Shown here one piece after another: positions 24,148-32,915 of a stretch of DNA of 64,000 nt. Every line of letters starts with the position of its first letter. Positions within the stretch are counted from its first letter, which is position 1. The position numbers and the translations under genes were made by a program. The DNA is taken from assembly GCA_049116335.1 (NCBI GenBank), contig JAGDYZ010000012.1:124001-188000 (forward strand), given 5' to 3'. The notes beneath the pieces are model-generated. The model ran no database searches. It was not told the DNA's origin and saw nothing but the letters and a program-made list of their open reading frames with translations. This DNA is from CANMIH01 sp049116335. Lineage in GTDB: Bacteria; Pseudomonadota; Alphaproteobacteria; Rhodobacterales; Rhodobacteraceae.

Positions 24148-25923
24148 ATGATTAAACGAACTTTTGCTTCATTGGCTGTTGCCGCGCTGATCGCCAGCAG
24201 CGCCGCAGCCCAACAAGAAACTGTATTTATTCAGATCGAAGCGCGCACCTCACTGGTGTCCGCGCAGGCCAGCGTACAGCAATATGCCGGTCGCCTACAG
24301 GATGTGAACGGTTTCTCGCTTGGGGGAGGATGGTACGGCGTTGCGCTTGGGCCCTACTCCCGTGCGGATGCAGATCGGGTGATTGCAACACTCAAAGCCC
24401 AGCGCTCCATCCCGCAGGATGCCTATGTGGCTGAGGCCTCAAGTTATGCCCGCCAATTCTGGCCCATTGGATCGCAGGTTCTGGATCAGGCCGCTGTGGC
24501 GCCTGCCGTGACCCCGACACAGGCCCAAGCGCAAACGGCACCGGCCCAGCCTGCGCCGACGCAAGATGTCGTTGTCGCAGAACCCGCGCCCGAAGTTGTA
24601 GAAGAAACTCCACGTCAGGCCCGCGCTAGCGAAGGTAAGCTGAGCCGGGATCAGCGCAAAGAACTACAAGTCGCGCTAAAATGGGCCGGTGTTTACACAT
24701 CCGGGATTGATGGCGCCTTTGGTCGCGGCACCCGACGTGCCATGCGCAGCTGGCAGGAAGAAAACGGGTTTGAGCCAACAGGCGTCCTGACCACGCGTCA
24801 GCGCGCAGCTCTTATGGGGCAATACAATGCCATTCTTGATGGTATGAACATGAACGCACATCTCGATACCCAGGCCGGTGTTGCGATGGATCTACCTCTT
24901 GGGGCCGTAGCCTTTGACCGCTATGAGGCCCCCTTTGCCCTGTTCTCGCCCACCGGCACCGTTCCAGACGCTCGGGTGCTGCTGATCAGCCAGCCCGGTG
25001 ACGCCAAAAAGATGGCCGGACTTTACGAGATCATGCAAACGCTTGAGATCGTGCCTTTTGAAGGCAAACGTGAGCGCAGCGCCAATGGCTTTCTTCTCAC
25101 CGGCACCAATGATCGCATTGTCAGCCATACCGAGGTGAGCCTGCGCGGGGGCGAGATCAAGGGCTTCACTCTGGTTTGGCCTGCAGGTGACGAAGAACGC
25201 CGAGCCCGGGTTCTGGACCTGATGCAAAAGAGCTTTGCCCGCAGCGAAGGTGTGTTGCCTGCCACCGCAGCCACGGATTCGGGGCAATCGGTTGATCTGG
25301 TTTCCGGCTTGAAGGTGCGCCGTCCGCGTACCAATGGTTCGGGGTTCTTTGTGGATGGCCGCGGCACCGTAATCACCAGTGCCGAAACCGTCGCCTCCTG
25401 TGAGCGGATCACGCTAAATGGGGTTTACGAAGCCAAAGCCTCAGCAGCCGATCCTTCGCTGGGTGTGGCCATTCTGACGCCTACGGACACGCTTGCACCG
25501 CTCAGCTCAGCCATTTTTGCCGCCAATGCGCCGCGCCTGCAGGCCGAGATTGCAGTCGCGGGCTATTCCTTCGGCGGACGTCTCAGCGCCCCGACCCTGA
25601 CCTTTGGCAATTTCGAAGATGCTCAGGGATTGAATGGAGAAGCCGAGATCGAACGGCTCGCGCTCGCGGCCCTGCCGGGTGACGCCGGTGGTCCTGTGTT
25701 TGACGCAGGCGGCATGGTCATGGGTGTTCTGCTCCCCAAATCAACCGACGGAGCGCGCCGCCTGCCCGACAGCGTCAGCTTTGCTGCGGATGCAGCGCAG
25801 GTGCTGGATTTCGCCCGGGCCAGCGGCGTTCGCGTTTCGGCACAAAGTGGCACAGGCACCCTGGCGCCTGAAGATCTGACCACAATTGCCGCAGATGTCA
25901 CCGTATTGGTGAGCTGCTGGTAA
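24148..25923 (+). CDS. Secreted peptidoglycan-binding protein with catalytically dead trypsin-like domain
   Basis: A 591-residue protein. A signal peptide (MIKRTFASLAVAALIASSAAAQ) is followed by a SPOR-like region (~24-100, FIQIEARTSLVSAQASVQ and GWYGVALGPYSRADADRVI), an alanine/proline/glutamine linker, a peptidoglycan-binding domain (~164-224, SGIDGAFGRGTRRAMRSWQE), and a C-terminal S1-like domain. All three catalytic positions are changed: the His site reads TSAETV (Glu413), the Asp site reads DPSLGVAIL (Gly439), and the Ser site reads GDAGGP (Ala513). It should bind cell wall without proteolysis. A GTG at 24130 is an alternative start. The flanking glyQ and dikinase genes are unrelated. 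Confidence 0.85.
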   Translation: MIKRTFASLAVAALIASSAAAQQETVFIQIEARTSLVSAQASVQQYAGRLQDVNGFSLGGGWYGVALGPYSRADADRVIATLKAQRSIPQDAYVAEASSYARQFWPIGSQVLDQAAVAPAVTPTQAQAQTAPAQPAPTQDVVVAEPAPEVVEETPRQARASEGKLSRDQRKELQVALKWAGVYTSGIDGAFGRGTRRAMRSWQEENGFEPTGVLTTRQRAALMGQYNAILDGMNMNAHLDTQAGVAMDLPLGAVAFDRYEAPFALFSPTGTVPDARVLLISQPGDAKKMAGLYEIMQTLEIVPFEGKRERSANGFLLTGTNDRIVSHTEVSLRGGEIKGFTLVWPAGDEERRARVLDLMQKSFARSEGVLPATAATDSGQSVDLVSGLKVRRPRTNGSGFFVDGRGTVITSAETVASCERITLNGVYEAKASAADPSLGVAILTPTDTLAPLSSAIFAANAPRLQAEIAVAGYSFGGRLSAPTLTFGNFEDAQGLNGEAEIERLALAALPGDAGGPVFDAGGMVMGVLLPKSTDGARRLPDSVSFAADAAQVLDFARASGVRVSAQSGTGTLAPEDLTTIAADVTVLVSCW

Positions 25924-25924
25924 T

Positions 25925-25941
25925 CGGGGGCACGGCCCCCG
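25925..25941 (+). terminator. GC hairpin after the pseudoprotease gene
   Basis: CGGGGGC-ACG-GCCCCCG immediately after the stop, without a T tract. A likely transcript end or stabiliser; the rest of the 191-nt gap holds only the dikinase leader. Confidence 0.5.
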
Positions 25942-26114
25942 CATCTGGCGCCCCACAGGGTGTTTTTCAGCCAGATAGAATGCAAGAAGTTGCATCTGAA
26001 CCAAGAAGGCGGGGCAATTTGCCTCGCCTTTGCTTTTGCGTAACAGCAATCGGATATGCTGACTGGACAGTTTGGGTTTGGGGGGTATTGTTCAGGGACA
26101 CGAAAGGTGCCGCA

Positions 26115-28664
26115 GTGCAGAAACCCGATAGCCAAAACCCGAATGTGACCCAAATCACACCGACCTCGCCCATGGCGCCCTCCACGCACGGGGGGCGGGC
26201 CAAATGCCTGCAGCGTCTGGTGCGACTAGATCTGCCTGTGCCGCGCACGGTGGCTTTGTCGTTTGATGCGGTCCATGGCATTGCCTCGGGCGATCTGCCG
26301 GATATGGAGGCGCTGGTTGGGGCCTTCGCCACGGGGGCGCTGCTTTGTGTGCGGCCCTCGTCGGAAGATCCTGATTGGGGTGGCCCCGGCGCGATCCTGA
26401 ATATCGGTATGAACGACGCCCGTTTTGTCGAGCTCTCTGATCGCATCGGCGCAGATGCGGCCGCAGCACTTTATATCCGGTTTGTGCAATCCTATGCCAT
26501 TCACGTGGCCCGGCTTGATCCGGATATGTTTGACGATATTGAAGAAATCGGAACTGCCGGTCTCTCAGAAGCCCTTCGCGCCTATGAAGAAGAGGCGGAA
26601 GAAAAATTCCCGCAGGAGCCCGCCGTTCAGTTGCGCGAAGTTCTGCGCTCTATGGCCCGCGCCTGGGAAGGCACCACCGCCCGCCTTTTGCGACAGGCCA
26701 AAGGCGCGCCACTGGATGCGGGGCTTGGCCTGGTTGTACAAGAGATGGCGCTGGGATTGGGTCAGGGCGAATGCGGATCGGGTGTGCTGCAGCTGGTCAA
26801 TTCTGACACGGGCGCCGCGCAGGTCACCGGACGCTATCTGAGCCAAAGTCAGGGCCGCGAAGCGCTCGAAGGCGCAGCAAGCCTGTATCTGGTGAAGGAT
26901 CCACGCGGCCCCTCTCTTGAAGAAGCTGAACCAGAAATCTTTGCGACCCTGCGCAAACATGCCGAGCTGATGCGGCACCGGCTGCGCGAAGAGATGGAGA
27001 TGGAATTCACCCTGGAAAACGGTGAAATCCACATTCTGGACGGGGTGCGCGTGGCCCGATCTTCGCGGGCGGCGCTACAGATTGCGGTGCGTCTGGCGGA
27101 AGATAAAATCATCTCGCAACAAGAAGCCGTGACGCGGATTGAACCCCGAGCCGTCTCTGAACTGCTGCACCGCCAGATCGCGCCAGAGGCACCACGCGAT
27201 GTATTGGGGGTTGGGATCGCCGCCTCACCGGGGGCGGCCACCGGCAAAATTGTGTTCTCCGCCACGGAGGCGCAGGCCAGTTACGCCCGCAATGAGGCCT
27301 GCATTCTGGTGCGCCGGGAAACCTCGCCGGAAGACATTCGCGGCATGCATGCCGCGCGTGGTGTGCTAACCGAACGCGGCGGCATGACCAGCCATGCGGC
27401 CGTGATTGGGCGTGGGCTTGGCACGCCCTGCGTTGTTGGCGCAGCGCAGATGACGTTTAACCTCAAAAGCAAGAAGCTCACTGCCGAAGATGGCCGCGTT
27501 TTGCGCGAGGGGGACGTGATCACGCTAGACGGAACCAGCGGCGAGATCATTTTGGGTGCGCCGGAGACAGTCGAAGCGGCGTTGGATGACGCCTTTCAGA
27601 CCCTCATGCGCTGGGCTGATGATGCACGTGACATCAAGATCCGGGCAAATGCCGACACCCCTGCGGACGCTGCAACCGCACGTAATTTCATGGCCGAAGG
27701 CATTGGGCTTGTCCGCACCGAGCACATGTTTTTTGAAGAAGAGCGCCTCACGCCGATGCGTGAGATGATCTTTGCCAATACCACAGAAGATCGCGAGGCC
27801 GCTTTGGCGGTGCTCCTGCCCATGCAGCGGGCCGATTTTACAGAGCTGTTCCGCATCATGGAGGGGTTGCCGGTTTGCATCCGCCTCTTTGATCCGCCCT
27901 TGCATGAGTTTCTTCCCAGCAACCGAAACGGGCTGCGTGAGCTGGCCGAAGCTCTGGATCTACCTATCTCGGATGTCACGCGCCGCGTGGAAGAGCTCAA
28001 GGAATACAATCCCATGCTGGGCCTGCGCGGCGTTCGGCTTGGGGTCACGCTTCCTGAAATCTATGACATGCAGGCACGGGCAATCTTTGAAGCCACCCTG
28101 GACGCCGATGATGAGGGTGAACCCGTGGTGCCTGAGATCATGTTGCCGCTGGTCTCTGCCAAACGCGAAGTGGAACTTGTGCGCGCCCGCATTGATGCCG
28201 TTGCTGCCTCGGTGCGCGCGGAACGCGGTGAGGATTTCACCTATAGGCTTGGTGTTATGGTGGAAACGCCCCGATCCTGCCTGCGGGCGGATGAGATTGC
28301 GAGCCACGCTCATTTTCTAAGCTTCGGAACCAACGATCTGACCCAGATGACCTATGGATTGTCGCGCGATGATGCTGGGCGGTTTATGTCTAACTATGTG
28401 CAACAAAAAGTCTTTGAAGAGGATCCCTTCCATGTTCTGGATGTGGAAGGTGTGGGTGAGCTGGTGGCCATTGGCGCAGAACGGGGTCGCATGGCCCGAC
28501 CAGATCTGACCCTATCGATCTGTGGTGAACATGGCGGCAATCCGGAATCCATTGCCTTTTGCCGTGCGGTTGGTCTGGACTATGTGAGCTGCTCGCCCTT
28601 CCGCGTCCCCGTGGCCCGTCTGGCCGCGGCGCATCTTGCCATCAAAGATACCATCGGGGCCTGA
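26115..28664 (+). CDS. Pyruvate phosphate dikinase-like PEP-utilising enzyme
   Basis: An 849-residue protein with the PPDK domain order: ATP-grasp region (~20-330), phosphohistidine swivelling domain with LTERGGMTSHAAVIGRGLG (His427), and a PEP/pyruvate barrel ending with SICGEHGGNPESIAFC, which carries the catalytic cysteine. The C-terminal two thirds are canonical. The N-terminal part is not: the lysine loop GGKGAGL is GGRAKCL, and the usual LQTR after MEFTLENGEIHIL is DGVR. The GTG at 26115 has AAAGG upstream. The position after glyQS and before SleB matches where ppdK sits in many alphaproteobacteria, so it is probably the ppdK orthologue, with altered nucleotide handling. Confidence 0.82.
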   Translation: MQKPDSQNPNVTQITPTSPMAPSTHGGRAKCLQRLVRLDLPVPRTVALSFDAVHGIASGDLPDMEALVGAFATGALLCVRPSSEDPDWGGPGAILNIGMNDARFVELSDRIGADAAAALYIRFVQSYAIHVARLDPDMFDDIEEIGTAGLSEALRAYEEEAEEKFPQEPAVQLREVLRSMARAWEGTTARLLRQAKGAPLDAGLGLVVQEMALGLGQGECGSGVLQLVNSDTGAAQVTGRYLSQSQGREALEGAASLYLVKDPRGPSLEEAEPEIFATLRKHAELMRHRLREEMEMEFTLENGEIHILDGVRVARSSRAALQIAVRLAEDKIISQQEAVTRIEPRAVSELLHRQIAPEAPRDVLGVGIAASPGAATGKIVFSATEAQASYARNEACILVRRETSPEDIRGMHAARGVLTERGGMTSHAAVIGRGLGTPCVVGAAQMTFNLKSKKLTAEDGRVLREGDVITLDGTSGEIILGAPETVEAALDDAFQTLMRWADDARDIKIRANADTPADAATARNFMAEGIGLVRTEHMFFEEERLTPMREMIFANTTEDREAALAVLLPMQRADFTELFRIMEGLPVCIRLFDPPLHEFLPSNRNGLRELAEALDLPISDVTRRVEELKEYNPMLGLRGVRLGVTLPEIYDMQARAIFEATLDADDEGEPVVPEIMLPLVSAKREVELVRARIDAVAASVRAERGEDFTYRLGVMVETPRSCLRADEIASHAHFLSFGTNDLTQMTYGLSRDDAGRFMSNYVQQKVFEEDPFHVLDVEGVGELVAIGAERGRMARPDLTLSICGEHGGNPESIAFCRAVGLDYVSCSPFRVPVARLAAAHLAIKDTIGA

Positions 28665-28688
28665 TCTCCTGACAATCTTTACTTACAA

Positions 28689-28710
28689 CGCAGGCCTCAC
28701 GCGGCCTGCG
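28689..28710 (+). terminator. Hairpin after the dikinase gene
   Basis: CGCAGGCC-TCACGC-GGCCTGCG, 25 bases after the stop and without a T tract. A probable weak terminator. Confidence 0.5.
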
Positions 28711-28824
28711 ATGAAACATACTGACATTTTGCGTGTCTTTACCGACTTTGTAGAATTTTGTATGCAACTCCGGTTTTGCAGAGCTGCCCTCTGTCTGTAC
28801 CGATAGCCAAGAAAGAGTTGCCCG

Positions 28825-29448
28825 ATGTTTCGCGCCCTCCTGCTCGCCATCTCCACCCTTGTGGTGGGGTCTCCGTCGTTTTCCGAAGCCCCTCATGCAG
28901 GGGCTAAGCTCCTGTTTAAGCTGGAACAACAAGGATTGCGCAGCGCGGGATCAGCACGCATGCAGCAGCTGGTGACACCCATTCAGGCTTCGGCGGTTCA
29001 GGGCACCGGCGGCCTGAAATACGATTCGTCCTGGCTCCGGGCCCAGCCCGTTGCCGGGGGCGGAAGCGACTGGCAGTGTCTGGCAGAGGCGCTTTATTTT
29101 GAAGCACGCGGTGAAACCGTCAAAGGTCAGTTTGCGGTGGCTGAGGTCATTATGAACCGGGTCGACAGCAAACGGTTCCCAAATTCGGTCTGCGGTGTGA
29201 TCAATCAGGGCACCGGTCGCAAATTTGCCTGCCAGTTCACCTACACCTGTGATGGCAAGCCAGAAAACATCGGCGACCAAGCAGCCTGGCAAAATGTGGG
29301 CAAAGTGGCTCGTGCCGTTCTGGACGGCGCCCCTCGGGCCCTGACCAAAGGTGCCACCTACTACCACGCCACATGGGTGCAACCCAAATGGTCGCGGAAA
29401 TTCAAGCGGACAGCGCGGATTGGCGTGCATATGTTCTACCGCCCCTAA
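28825..29448 (+). CDS. Cell wall hydrolase, SleB/CwlJ family
   Basis: A 207-residue protein with an N-terminal signal peptide (MFRALLLAISTLVVGSPSFS) and a C-terminal Hydrolase_2 domain. The catalytic glutamate is in CLAEALYFEARGE (Glu93), followed by VAEVIMNRVDSKRFPNSVCG and TYYHATWVQPKWS. SleB-type enzymes are lytic transglycosylases; in non-sporing alphaproteobacteria this means peptidoglycan remodelling in the periplasm. The start has AGAG nearby. It follows the dikinase gene with a 160-nt gap. Confidence 0.9.
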   Translation: MFRALLLAISTLVVGSPSFSEAPHAGAKLLFKLEQQGLRSAGSARMQQLVTPIQASAVQGTGGLKYDSSWLRAQPVAGGGSDWQCLAEALYFEARGETVKGQFAVAEVIMNRVDSKRFPNSVCGVINQGTGRKFACQFTYTCDGKPENIGDQAAWQNVGKVARAVLDGAPRALTKGATYYHATWVQPKWSRKFKRTARIGVHMFYRP

Positions 29449-29543
29449 GCTGTCGCAGCAGGTAAATCCTATGCCGCAGCGGGCCTTTGCTTTGCAGCGA
29501 AGCGCGCCTATACGGACGACACCTCAATACACAGGGCACCGCT

Positions 29544-30458
29544 ATGGCAGACACTGAGACCTCACTCGCCTTTGACCACCCTTCGGCCCGTGCCGAGGCC
29601 ACCGAAGGCGGCACCACATGTGATCGGCTTTTGGTGCGGGACCACATGGTCGAGGTTGAAATCGGCGCCTTTCAGGGAGAGCGTAATCTCCTGCAAAGAG
29701 TCAAATTCGACGTTGTGGTTGAAGTGGCACCGTTCACGCATGACATCGATGACGATGTGGATCAGATCATGTCCTATGATCGTGTCACCGAAGCCATTGC
29801 CGCCGAACTCGATGCCGAACGCCTGAACCTGCTTGAAACATTGGCGCTGCGGATTGCAGACCGCATTCTGATCGAACCGCAGGCCCAGCGTGTGTTTGTG
29901 CGGATTGAGAAACTTGATCGCGGTCCCGGTGCACTTGGTGTCGAAATCGTCCGAACCAAAGCGGATCTGACTGAGACGCAGACCAACACCCGCCGCGCTC
30001 CGCGCATCGTACATCTTTCCAACGCAGCGGCCGAAGATCCTCGTCTTTCTGATTGGCTCGACACCCTGACTGCCCGCGAAGAGCCGGTGATCCTGACCTG
30101 TCAGGCCACCGCCCTGCCCCGACCACAGGTTACTTCCGCCGATCATCAGCGAAAGATCGATCTGCTGGCGATCGAACAGAACGCCTGGGTGCTGGCTGCG
30201 CGGGATTCAAGATTACATGTTGTTGCAACCCGGACTGAACTCGATTGGGCCATCAAAAACGGCCAGCCCTGTGTTTGGGCCCCTTCGAAACTTGTTCTGG
30301 ATGCGACGCAAGCGCCTGAATCCGTGCTCGCCGAAGATCTCACGGTCTGGTTTGCAGAAGATATGCAGGCCTGTGACGTGATCGCAATCGGCACAGCTCT
30401 GCCTGAAAACATCGCCGTTTCTGTCCGGATGCTTGATCCGGGCGCGGCCTTGTTTTAG
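29544..30458 (+). CDS. folB: Dihydroneopterin aldolase with C-terminal extension
   Basis: A 304-residue protein. Residues ~25-135 are a FolB domain: VEIGAFQGERNLLQ (with the pterin-binding Glu), SYDRVTEAI (Tyr), LNLLETLALRIADRIL and the lysine in RIEKLDRGPGALGVEI. This cleaves dihydroneopterin to 6-hydroxymethyl-dihydropterin. Residues ~136-304 are an extra domain I do not recognise, about as large as a second aldolase domain but lacking the motifs. Stand-alone FolB is ~120 residues. folP follows after 38 nt, so both act in folate synthesis; folK is not visible here. Confidence 0.87.
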   Translation: MADTETSLAFDHPSARAEATEGGTTCDRLLVRDHMVEVEIGAFQGERNLLQRVKFDVVVEVAPFTHDIDDDVDQIMSYDRVTEAIAAELDAERLNLLETLALRIADRILIEPQAQRVFVRIEKLDRGPGALGVEIVRTKADLTETQTNTRRAPRIVHLSNAAAEDPRLSDWLDTLTAREEPVILTCQATALPRPQVTSADHQRKIDLLAIEQNAWVLAARDSRLHVVATRTELDWAIKNGQPCVWAPSKLVLDATQAPESVLAEDLTVWFAEDMQACDVIAIGTALPENIAVSVRMLDPGAALF

Positions 30459-30496
30459 CGCTTAGTTACCCCTTAGACCAAAATAAAGATCAATCC

Positions 30497-31528
30497 GTGC
30501 CCAAGATGAATGATTATTACCGCCCCCTTGTGCGCTTTGATTCTTTGCGCCCCGCACATGCTCTTGATGTTGCAGGAGGCCCTGGATGGTGGGTAGAGGC
30601 CGTGCATCATCGCCGCGACAGCGCGGATCTTGCCCGGGTCAACGCAGCAGATGTACCGCTTGCGTGGCAAGAGCGGATCAGCGCCAAACGCCCCCCAATC
30701 GCGGGCTTGGAGTTTCATCAGCCACACCTGATGGGTATTCTGAATGTCACCCCGGACAGTTTTTCGGATGGGGGGCAGCACGCGGATGCCACACGCGCCC
30801 TAAAACACGCTCGGCAGATGGTCGAGGATGGGGCAACTCTTCTTGATGTGGGCGGCGAAAGCACCCGCCCCGGTGCCATCACGGTGCCCCCCGCTGCGGA
30901 AATTGCGCGTATTGAGCCGGTCATTCGTGCCATCCGGGCACAGCTTTCGGTCCCAATTTCGGTCGACACCCGCAAATCAAGCGTAGCAGAGGCCGCCTTA
31001 AAATGTGGGGCCAATCTGATCAATGACGTTTCTGGTTTCACCTACGACCGGATGTTGGGGCATTTCTGTGCCCGTAGTGACTTGCCTGTCTGCATCATGC
31101 ATGCGCTGGGTGACCCTGAGACCATGCAAGACAATCCGCAATATGACGATGCCTTGTTGGATGTGTATGATTTTCTCGCAGATCAGATCGACATGCTGGG
31201 CGGTCTGGGGATCTCCCTCGACCGCATCATCGTTGATCCGGGGATTGGGTTCGGCAAGTCGCTCGCCCATAATCTCAAGATCCTCAACGGGCTCTCGCTT
31301 TATCATGGGTTGGGCTGTCCGATTTTGCTTGGGGCCTCACGCAAGGGCTTCATCCGCAAGATAACCGGCGCCTCTCCCGCTGCCGCCCGCATGCCCGGGT
31401 CCGTGGCCACTGCTTTGGCCGGTGTGACGCAGGGCGCTCAAGTGTTCCGAGTTCACGATGTGGCAGAAACCAAGCAGGCGCTTGATGTCTGGCGCGCTAT
31501 TTCCGAAGGAGAGTATTATGACACGTAA
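30497..31528 (+). CDS. folP: Dihydropteroate synthase
   Basis: A 343-residue DHPS. The core begins at residue ~79 with GILNVTPDSFSDGG, then DVGGESTRPGA, SVDTRK, DVSGF and DPGIGFGK, and ends with the phosphate-binding LLGASRKGFI. It joins pterin pyrophosphate to p-aminobenzoate. The first ~75 residues (to KRPPIAGLEFHQPH) precede the usual start of the enzyme. The GTG at 30497 is used here; an ATG lies nine bases later, and neither has a strong ribosome site. The end overlaps glmM by 11 nt. Confidence 0.95.
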   Translation: MPKMNDYYRPLVRFDSLRPAHALDVAGGPGWWVEAVHHRRDSADLARVNAADVPLAWQERISAKRPPIAGLEFHQPHLMGILNVTPDSFSDGGQHADATRALKHARQMVEDGATLLDVGGESTRPGAITVPPAAEIARIEPVIRAIRAQLSVPISVDTRKSSVAEAALKCGANLINDVSGFTYDRMLGHFCARSDLPVCIMHALGDPETMQDNPQYDDALLDVYDFLADQIDMLGGLGISLDRIIVDPGIGFGKSLAHNLKILNGLSLYHGLGCPILLGASRKGFIRKITGASPAAARMPGSVATALAGVTQGAQVFRVHDVAETKQALDVWRAISEGEYYDT

Positions 31529-32861
31529 GTTATTTGGTACGGACGGCGTGCGGGGAACCGCCAACACATATCCCATGACAGCAGAAATGGCATTGATGCT
31601 TGGATCTGCGGTGGGACGCTATTTCCGCAACGAACACCAAGGCGTACACCGGGTCGTGATCGGCAAAGACACCCGCCTTTCCGGGTATATGTTCGAAAAC
31701 GCATTGACCGCTGGCCTGACTTCAACCGGAATGAATGTTCTGCTGATGGGTCCCGTCCCCACCCCGGCAGTGGGATTGCTGACCCCCTCGATGCGGGCTG
31801 ATCTCGGCATCATGATCTCGGCAAGTCACAATCCCGCGGATGACAATGGCATCAAGTTTTTTGGCCCCGATGGTTTCAAACTGTCCGACAGTGTTGAGGC
31901 CGAGATCGAAGCTTTGGTGGCCGCGGGTGTGCGCCCCTCTAACCCAGAAAACATTGGCCGCGCCAAGCGGATCGATGATGCGCGGTTCCGCTATCAGGAA
32001 CGTGTCAAAACCACCCTGCCCTCCGGGCTCCGGTTGGATGGTCTCAAAGTTGTGGTCGATTGCGCCAATGGGGCGGCCTACAAAACGGCCCCGGAAATCC
32101 TGTGGGAGCTTGGCGCAACCGTCATTCCTTTGGGCGTGTCGCCGGACGGTTTGAATATCAATGACGGCTGTGGCTCAACCAAACCGCAGGCTGCAGCCGA
32201 GGCCGTTGTGGCACATGGTGCTGATGTGGGCATCTGTCTGGATGGCGATGCCGATCGGATCATCTTGATTGATGAGACGGGCAAGGTTGCGGATGGTGAT
32301 CAGATCATGGCGCTTATGGCGGCACGTTGGGCGGATGAAGATCGGCTGAAAGGTGGTGCACTGGTGGCCACGGTGATGTCGAACCTTGGTCTTGAACGGT
32401 TCATGGATGCCAAAGGGTTGCGGCTTGAGCGGACCAAAGTTGGGGACCGCTATGTTGTGGAATCCATGCGCAAAAATGGCTTCAACCTTGGTGGTGAGCA
32501 GTCCGGTCACATTGTGATGACCGACTATGCCACCACGGGCGACGGCCTGATGGCCGGCATGCAGTTCCTTGCGGAGATGGTGCGCAGCGGCAAACCAGCC
32601 TCGGAACTGACCCGCAGCTTTGAACCCGTGCCGCAGCTGTTGAAGAATGTGCGCTACGGCGCAGGCCAAACCCCGCTTGACGCGGCCAACGTCAAATCCG
32701 CCATCGCCGAGGCTGAGGCCCAGCTTGTGGGCAAAGGCCGCCTCCTGATCCGCAAATCCGGCACTGAACCGCTGATCCGGGTGATGGCGGAATGCGAAGA
32801 TGATGGACTCCTGACCCAGGTGGTTGATGGCATCGTTGCCGAGGTTCAGGCGGTCGCGTAA
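31518..32861 (+). CDS. glmM: Phosphoglucosamine mutase
   Basis: A 447-residue alpha-D-phosphohexomutase. It converts glucosamine-6-phosphate to glucosamine-1-phosphate for UDP-GlcNAc, the precursor of wall and lipopolysaccharide. Seen: RKLFGTDGVRGTAN at the N-terminus, the phosphoserine loop MISASHNPADDNG (Ser103), the Mg site DGDADR and the C-terminal phosphate-binding RKSGTEPLIRVM. GAAGGAG lies ahead of the ATG, inside folP. The folP-glmM pair is widely conserved. Confidence 0.97.
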   Translation: MTRKLFGTDGVRGTANTYPMTAEMALMLGSAVGRYFRNEHQGVHRVVIGKDTRLSGYMFENALTAGLTSTGMNVLLMGPVPTPAVGLLTPSMRADLGIMISASHNPADDNGIKFFGPDGFKLSDSVEAEIEALVAAGVRPSNPENIGRAKRIDDARFRYQERVKTTLPSGLRLDGLKVVVDCANGAAYKTAPEILWELGATVIPLGVSPDGLNINDGCGSTKPQAAAEAVVAHGADVGICLDGDADRIILIDETGKVADGDQIMALMAARWADEDRLKGGALVATVMSNLGLERFMDAKGLRLERTKVGDRYVVESMRKNGFNLGGEQSGHIVMTDYATTGDGLMAGMQFLAEMVRSGKPASELTRSFEPVPQLLKNVRYGAGQTPLDAANVKSAIAEAEAQLVGKGRLLIRKSGTEPLIRVMAECEDDGLLTQVVDGIVAEVQAVA

Positions 32862-32888
32862 CGCGCTCTTTCTTGTTCAGACAAAGCT

Positions 32889-32915
32889 AAGGCGGGGACT
32901 ACCCCGCCTTTTTTC
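32889..32915 (+). terminator. Rho-independent terminator of glmM
   Basis: AAGGCGGGG-ACTA-CCCCGCCTT followed by TTTTTC. The stop codon of the converging DUF2937 gene lies in the stem, so the same DNA is coding on one strand and a terminator on the other. Confidence 0.9.

Noticed and set aside
29219..29228. Another GCAAATTTGC palindrome resembling the PccR box
   Set aside because: It lies inside the SleB coding region in a conserved part of the domain and is single, so it is most likely chance.
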